From Zingiber officinale (taxonomy: Eukaryota > Streptophyta > Magnoliopsida > Zingiberales > Zingiberaceae), in the NCBI RefSeq assembly GCF_018446385.1, contig NC_055992.1, forward strand, positions 18,756,877-18,820,876: DNA of 64,000 nt, given 5' to 3'. Positions 62,201-64,000 of the stretch are shown here, piece after piece (the stretch's first letter is position 1; each line of letters begins with the position of its first letter). The notes under the pieces are model-generated. The model did no database searches and was not told the DNA's origin. It saw only the letters and a program-made list of their open reading frames with translations. The position numbers and the translations under genes were made by a program.

Positions 62201-62393
62201 TGCTAAAACTCAAGTGTTACAACTCTATGTTATTTTTTTTTTTGGTTTGATCACTAGTCTTTCCTTCTCAGTTCGCTACAGAAACTTTTTGGTTATACAG
62301 GGTGTTGATATTGATGTACAATACAAAAATTATAGCATATCTACAAGGCAATCACTTGAAGCATGGTCTTCTGCACAACTGGAATTGGGTCTT
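35070..62393 (+). CDS. DExH1: DExH-box ATP-dependent RNA helicase, DExH1 type (5' half; nine exons, continues past right edge)
   Basis: Exons: 35070-35231, 47383-47528, 48891-48990, 49077-49292, 49396-49491, 56143-56418, 61258-61461, 61553-61711, 62301-62393. All introns are GT-AG and the join is one open frame of 484 codons. Order: RGG-rich tail (residues 9-34), [13 protein letters not shown] (38-50), LDENEW (about 58-63) and [13 protein letters not shown], then the DEAH core: motif [12 protein letters not shown] (245-255), Ia [12 protein letters not shown], Ib [19 protein letters not shown] (347-350), III SAT (379-381), and the linker to [16 protein letters not shown]. The order and spacing match Arabidopsis DExH1 and animal DHX36/DHX9-like helicases, which use ATP to unwind RNA or G-quadruplex structures. 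The C-terminal helicase lobe, HA2 and OB-fold should lie beyond 64000; the family is about 1000 residues. An upstream in-frame ATG at 34968 would add 34 residues, Ser/Arg/Leu-rich like an organelle transit peptide. It lies about at the predicted transcription start, so 35070 is preferred. No disruption is seen; probably functional despite transposon-filled introns. Confidence 0.93.
35291..36683. mobile_element. hAT-like element in helicase intron 1
   Basis: The left end CAGGGCCGGCC and right end (inverse) CAGGACCAGAC are imperfect terminal inverted repeats. Flanks TCTATGCG (35283-35290) and TTGATGCG (36684-36691) form an 8-bp duplication with two changes, the size expected for hAT. A minus frame at 35503-35697 ([14 protein letters not shown]) may be a transposase remnant. 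It inserted only 59 bp past the exon 1 donor. Confidence 0.75.
36695..39632. mobile_element. 2.9-kb solo LTR, TSD CGATC
   Basis: TGTCACGCCCCAGAGGAG at the left end and CGGTATTTTACA at the right end (TG...CA) are flanked by CGATC at 36690-36694 and 39633-39637. No gag-pol lies inside. The terminal strings recall long LTRs of plant gypsy (chromovirus) families. It sits immediately beside the hAT element, its target copy overlapping the hAT target duplication, so it inserted after the hAT. Confidence 0.88.
39638..41297. other. Helicase intron 1, unassigned part
   Basis: Intron-like with moderately AT-rich sequence. Frames near 40357-40591 overlap on both strands and have no family resemblance. 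40240-40620 may be an old repeat, but I could not assign it. Confidence 0.4.
41298..41710. mobile_element. hAT-type MITE (413 bp), perfect 8-bp TSD
   Basis: CTAACAAG flanks both sides (41290-41297 and 41711-41718). Ends CAAAGCTTTCAATTTGGG and (inverse) TAGTGCTATCAAATGGG are related. The interior is rich in GGGTTG/CAACCC and GGCGGGT/ACCCGCC strings usual in this MITE type. Confidence 0.88.
41880..42640 (-). pseudogene. Ty3/gypsy pol relic (integrase)
   Basis: Minus-strand translation in broken frames gives an integrase zinc-finger region ([14 protein letters not shown], about 42560-42510), then [21 protein letters not shown] and FLWKNQIT, and DDRQWDSVQ (about 42010-41890). This matches the gypsy order D-YFTKW-EAEP...SDNG-QF with decayed residues. 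Many stops; no LTRs were identified around it. Confidence 0.7.
42641..43735. other. AT-rich intron sequence with a 52-bp duplication
   Basis: Featureless AT-rich DNA except for tandem copies 43479-43530 and 43531-43581, both beginning GATAACCCTAAC. The preceding 43330-43470 is rich in ATACGAT/ATCGTAT-like strings. Confidence 0.6.
43736..46816 (-). mobile_element. RTE-type LINE, decayed (helicase intron 1)
   Basis: It is a minus-strand copy of the same family as 50950-54117: the 5' end near 46816 reads AACCCCACCAAAGCCGG and the 3' end reads CGACCCCACCTAGTGGG, followed by a CAA/TTG-rich tail at 43736-43750. RT and endonuclease are recognisable only as fragments, with many stops. Flanks TATTTATCTATCAA (43722-43735) and TATTCATCTAACAA (46817-46830) fit a 14-bp target duplication with two changes. 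Confidence 0.85.
46831..47382 (+). other. 3' part of helicase intron 1
   Basis: AT-rich sequence leading to the acceptor TGTTGTACAG at 47373-47382; nothing else seen. Confidence 0.6.
47383..47528 (+). CDS. DExH1: Helicase exon 2
   Basis: Acceptor TTGTACAG, donor CTT/GTAAGA; starts phase 0 and ends two bases into a codon. Encodes VEKLDENEW, then [19 protein letters not shown] and GLY. Confidence 0.93.
48891..48990 (+). CDS. DExH1: Helicase exon 3
   Basis: Acceptor GTAAGTAAG, donor GAG/GTAGTT. Completes the split Phe codon and encodes [19 protein letters not shown] and [11 protein letters not shown]. Confidence 0.93.
49077..49292 (+). CDS. DExH1: Helicase exon 4
   Basis: 72 codons, phase 0 both ends. 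Begins [15 protein letters not shown], then a Ser/Thr-rich low-complexity linker (the variable part of the family) and [16 protein letters not shown]. Confidence 0.93.
49396..49491 (+). CDS. DExH1: Helicase exon 5
   Basis: 32 codons, phase 0 both ends. Encodes [20 protein letters not shown], leading into the RecA-like core. The donor CAG/GTAAAA opens the 6651-bp intron 5. Confidence 0.93.
49545..50800. repeat. GC-rich to AT-rich repeat block in helicase intron 5
   Basis: The left end TTGAAATTTCGTACCAAGCC and the right-end inverse CCGTGCCAAGATTTCGATCC are loosely related. Between them lie repeated GGGTCACGCGACCCC-type strings at 49650-49850 and very AT-rich DNA to 50720. It resembles a non-autonomous DNA transposon, but target duplications were not resolved. 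A 62-codon frame at 49624-49812 is a by-product of the repeat. Confidence 0.5.
50950..54117 (+). mobile_element. RTE-type LINE, decayed (helicase intron 5)
   Basis: Broken ORFs encode an APE-type endonuclease ([21 protein letters not shown]; 51366-51836), a linker to the start of RT (52155-52724, ending [13 protein letters not shown]), RT with [30 protein letters not shown] and the catalytic FADD box ([10 protein letters not shown], 53300-53330), and a C terminus with [10 protein letters not shown] and [14 protein letters not shown]. Stops at several places make it non-autonomous. It ends CCCCACCTAGTGGG plus a (GTT)n tail. Flanks CTTTTGAGTGAGCAAAACT (50931-50949) and CTTTTGACTGAGCAAATCT (54118-54136) form a 19-bp target duplication, so it is full length. 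Confidence 0.94.
54492..54684 (+). mobile_element. tRNA-derived SINE (family C) in intron 5
   Basis: TTAGTGCAGTTGATA (A-box) and GGGTCAATTCCCAAC (B-box) are followed by GGGTACAAAATACC and a body ending in CATCCTTTTTGCTCC. Flanks TTTTGTCGCTATTAG (54477-54491) and TTTAGTCGCTATTAG (54685-54699) form a 15-bp duplication with one change. The internal strings recur in the array heads at 18.2-20.8 kb. Confidence 0.85.
54700..56142. other. Remainder of helicase intron 5
   Basis: AT-rich. Two or three related strings around AATTTATTGAATAACTTAGT occur near 55450, 55605 and 55742 (spacing about 140-150 bp), suggesting an old local repeat. No gene. Confidence 0.5.
56143..56418 (+). CDS. DExH1: Helicase exon 6 (motifs I, Ia, Ib)
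   Basis: 92 codons, phase 0. Walker A GETGCGKT with its Lys and Thr intact, [10 protein letters not shown] and [15 protein letters not shown]. Confidence 0.95.
56419..57259. other. 5' part of helicase intron 6
   Basis: Ordinary intron-like sequence; no repeat with ends was recognised. Confidence 0.5.
57275..57412 (+). mobile_element. SINE (truncated family A) with 15-bp target duplication
   Basis: It contains CCGTGATTTACCTCCC, GGGGCGGGCTGTGAGGGGCG and GGGGTGAGCATAATCACCTT, the 3' body of the 10921-11110 family. CAATATTGGTATGAG occurs at 57260-57274 and again at 57413-57427. The 5' tRNA-like part is missing, so it inserted 5'-truncated or is a derivative. Confidence 0.85.
57428..58072. other. 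Helicase intron 6, AT-rich
   Basis: Contains an AT-rich low-complexity stretch (57640-57990) built on TAATTATTTACT-like strings; no gene. Confidence 0.5.
58081..58457. mobile_element. hAT-type MITE (377 bp), 8-bp TSD
   Basis: TAGGGGTGGCAAAAATG at the left and (inverse) TAGGGGTGTCAATTCGG at the right are terminal repeats. AACTCATA (58073-58080) and AGCTCATA (58458-58465) flank it. The interior is rich in GGGTTGGG/CAACTCGACCCGAA. Confidence 0.88.
58857..58882. repeat. (CT)n microsatellite
   Basis: Thirteen uninterrupted CT dinucleotides. Confidence 0.95.
59235..59490 (+). repeat. Four-copy degenerate tandem repeat (64-78 bp units)
   Basis: AAAAATGTGT(A/C)G(C/T)ATGCATGCAA-type cores followed by CTAATTAAAGG recur near 59240, 59304, 59374 and 59450. 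59560-59700 holds CGCTT/AAGCG-rich sequence that may be a MITE end, unresolved. Confidence 0.75.
60531..60687 (+). mobile_element. Au-type SINE (diverged) in intron 6
   Basis: TTAGCGCAAAAGTAAAGTTG, a B-box-like GGGCTTGAGTCTCGG, CATACAATAGACCCTT and the end TGCACTGGGCTGCCC follow the Au SINE order. Flanks TATTCATAGATTCTGC (60515-60530) and TATTCATAGATTTTGC (60688-60703) form a 16-bp duplication. Confidence 0.9.
60704..61257. other. 3' part of helicase intron 6
   Basis: AT-rich; ends with acceptor CACCAACAG before exon 7. Nothing else seen. Confidence 0.6.
61258..61461 (+). CDS. DExH1: Helicase exon 7 (motifs II and III)
   Basis: 68 codons, phase 0. [10 protein letters not shown] (Walker B, DEIH variant), [23 protein letters not shown] and [10 protein letters not shown] are intact. 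Confidence 0.95.
61553..61711 (+). CDS. DExH1: Helicase exon 8
   Basis: 53 codons, phase 0. [20 protein letters not shown], then a basic stretch NSRRRRMRQ typical of this subfamily. Confidence 0.94.
61712..62300. other. Helicase intron 8
   Basis: 589 bp, GT-AG, T-rich with the acceptor TTGGTTATACAG; no repeat seen. Confidence 0.7.
62301..62393 (+). CDS. DExH1: Helicase exon 9 (last visible)
   Basis: 31 codons, phase 0. Encodes [19 protein letters not shown]. Donor CTT/GTAAGT. The next expected exon (VEATIE... in the family) is not found before 64000, so intron 9 exceeds 1.6 kb. Confidence 0.92.
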
Positions 62394-62500
62394 GTAAGTA
62401 ACTGAAAGTTGATGCCTACTTTTTAAGGTTAATTATACTTATTTCCCTGCTTATTCATGGTTCCTTAACAAATTGATGAAGCCTACTGTTATGATTTTGA

Positions 62501-62675
62501 GAAGGGGAGCTTTGGCGCAACGGTAAAGTTATTGCTTTGTGATCAAAATGTCACGGGTTCGAATCTTGGAAATAACCTTGGGTAAGGCTGTGTACAATGG
62601 ATCCTTCCCCGGGACCCCGCATGGCGGGACATTCGTGCACCGGGCTGCCTTTTTTTTTTTCTTTTCTCTTTTTTG
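62501..62675 (+). mobile_element. Au SINE in intron 9
   Basis: GGGGAGCTTTGGCGCAACGG, B-box GGGTTCGAATCTTGG, GTGTACAATGGATCCTTCCC, CGCATGGCGGGACATTCGTG and GCACCGGGCTGCC plus a T-rich tail match the Au SINE consensus closely. CTGTTATGATTTTGA occurs at 62486-62500 and 62676-62690. It is less diverged than the copy at 60531, hence probably younger. Confidence 0.94.
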
Positions 62676-62690
62676 CTGTTATGATTTTGA

Positions 62691-63366
62691 ATGTGCTGAT
62701 TTTAGGTGGGATTACAAGTGAAAAATTTAAGGCGTGATATAACAAGTGCAGGTTTGCCCATGCACTTGTGTTGGGACTAAACAAACTATATTTATAATCA
62801 GATAGATGTCAGTTCTTGTTGGATGGCATTGTGCCACTGCATATGTCACTCGACTACCAGAAGATTGAAGCTTTAACGATGTGGATAAACCTAATATCTG
62901 TTATATAAATTTGTTTCTATTCATAAGACTGCAACACGAACTACAATTCCAGTTTATCTGTGTTGCTTTTATGGATATTTTTCTATCTTTTAGAGCCATT
63001 TAATAACCCATACAACGACTACCATTGAACAATGACATACAGAACTGGTTTTTATCCATATGATGGAGCTGCTAGATACTGAGAGACAAATAAGATGACA
63101 TGCACCATTTCGAATAACTGCCAACTTCATTGGTGATTAGGAGTGCAATTTCAGCCATCACTTTTGTTGCTTATTCCAATGTGAATCTGGTTGTAATGGC
63201 GTGAAGTGTATTTATCTCCGGAGCTTCATCGAGATACCTTGGCTAGGATTGCTATGATTTTTCTTTCTAATTCATTAGAACTTAAAGGTTGTGATCATGA
63301 AATATGACTTTCTAGTAATGATATACTTAACTCAAAACAGTTATTATTACTTGTTGTTTTATTTTT
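62691..63366. other. Helicase intron 9, no feature
   Basis: AT-rich intron-like DNA. No exon matching the expected continuation of the helicase was found. Confidence 0.5.
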
Positions 63367-64000
63367 TGTAACGACCCGACCCTTTGGCCTCTTGGGTGGT
63401 CCTTGCGGCGGCCCACTGGCGGCCCCTTATGTCGTTGGCCCATTTGACAACCTCTAATGTCGTCGACCGACGACCCTTGGCCGTGTCGTTACCCACTAGG
63501 ACTTTCCACCCCTGGCAGTGAATTTTTGCCTTCCCTATGATTCGAATTCTAGACCTCCAGGCTTAAGTACTAGAGTTTATGAATCCTGGTATCCAAGTGA
63601 GCGGCGCTCACTTGCGCTCACTTGGCTACCAGGATTCATAAACTCTAGTACTTAAGCCTAGAGGTCTAGAGTTCGAATCCAATAGAGACTAAAATTCTAG
63701 AGGTCTATTTTTAAGTGTGCATGAGCTACACTGGCCGACGACATAAGGGACCATCAGTGGGCCACTGCAAGGGCCACCCAGGAGGCTAAAGGGCCGGGTC
63801 GTTACAATAAAAAGGCCGCTCACTTAGCTATCAGGATTCATAAACTCTACTACTTAGCCTGGAGGTCTAGAGTTCGAATCCTGGGGAAGGCAAAAATCCA
63901 CTACCAGGGGTGGAAAGTCCTAGTGAGTAACGGCACGGCCAAGGGTCGTCGGTCGACGACATTAGAGGTCGCTAAATGGGCCGACGACATAAGGGGCCGT
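63367..64000. mobile_element. Foldback (long inverted-repeat) element, continues past the edge
   Basis: Arm A (63368-63605) starts GTAACGACCCGACCC. Its outer part is matched in inverse by arm B ending GGGCCGGGTCGTTAC (63720-63806), and its middle by inverse arm C (63813-64000, ending GACGACATAAGGGGCCGT at the edge). The centre of A/B is a near-palindrome on GAATCCTGGTA and TACCAGGATTC (63583-63638). Arm B lacks part of the arm sequence that is present in C, so B is a deletion derivative. There are no ORFs. Confidence 0.88.

Noticed and set aside
62501..62675. Possible tRNA gene (A- and B-box)
   Set aside because: The sequence is an Au SINE with a target duplication and cannot fold into a full tRNA; the same applies to the other tRNA-like heads in the window.
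62394..64000. Search for helicase exon 10
   Set aside because: No stretch encoding the expected continuation with an acceptor was found; the intron seems to extend past the window.

Overview
This is nuclear DNA of a flowering plant, almost certainly a monocot. The evidence is a spliced gene with plant introns of up to 12 kb, plant-type LTR retrotransposons, RTE-type LINEs, an Au-like SINE and hAT/CACTA-type DNA transposons. The LTR families resemble ones I associate with Zingiberales (ginger/banana relatives), but that placement is a low-confidence impression. Most of the window is transposon-derived; I support three gene loci plus one P450 fragment.

Layout. 1-11.4 kb: remnants of LTR retrotransposons (a minus-strand gag relic with primer-binding site and LTR at 1-2496; another LTR remnant to 5174; a third LTR-like/leader block to 6.3 kb), a decayed minus-strand hAT transposase (6.8-9.2 kb) and two adjacent tRNA-derived SINEs. 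11.4-18.2 kb: a complete-looking non-autonomous LTR element (two about 1.5-kb LTRs, PBS, PPT, 5-bp target duplication, no gag-pol). Its right LTR is split by a younger 1.1-kb solo LTR with its own 5-bp target duplication. That element sits inside the first unit of a tandem array (18.2-20.9 kb) whose units begin with SINE-like sequence and end like CACTA transposons.

21.8-34.8 kb is the relatively gene-like part. It holds a compact single-exon gene (22205-22555) for a 116-residue protein resembling the EMBRYO SAC DEVELOPMENT ARREST 6 family, with a good TATA box. It also holds a decayed CYP84A-like P450 fragment and a KRP-type CDK-inhibitor first exon with a frameshift and a premature stop.

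34.9-64 kb is occupied by one large gene, the 5' half of a DExH-box RNA helicase of the DExH1 (DHX36-like) type. Nine exons (35070-62393) encode 484 residues in one uninterrupted frame, from an RGG-rich N terminus through motifs I, Ia, Ib, II and III; the rest lies beyond the right edge. Its introns (12.2, 6.7 and 4.8 kb for the largest) are filled by a hAT element, a 2.9-kb solo LTR, a gypsy pol relic, two MITEs, two RTE LINE copies in opposite orientation and several SINEs, most with recognisable target-site duplications. The window ends in a large foldback (inverted-repeat) structure inside the last visible intron.

The most testable biological idea is that the two inverted LINE copies bracket exons 2-5 of the helicase, a 558-nt frame-preserving block. 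That arrangement could favour circular RNA or block skipping. The layering of insertions also gives a clear relative chronology.
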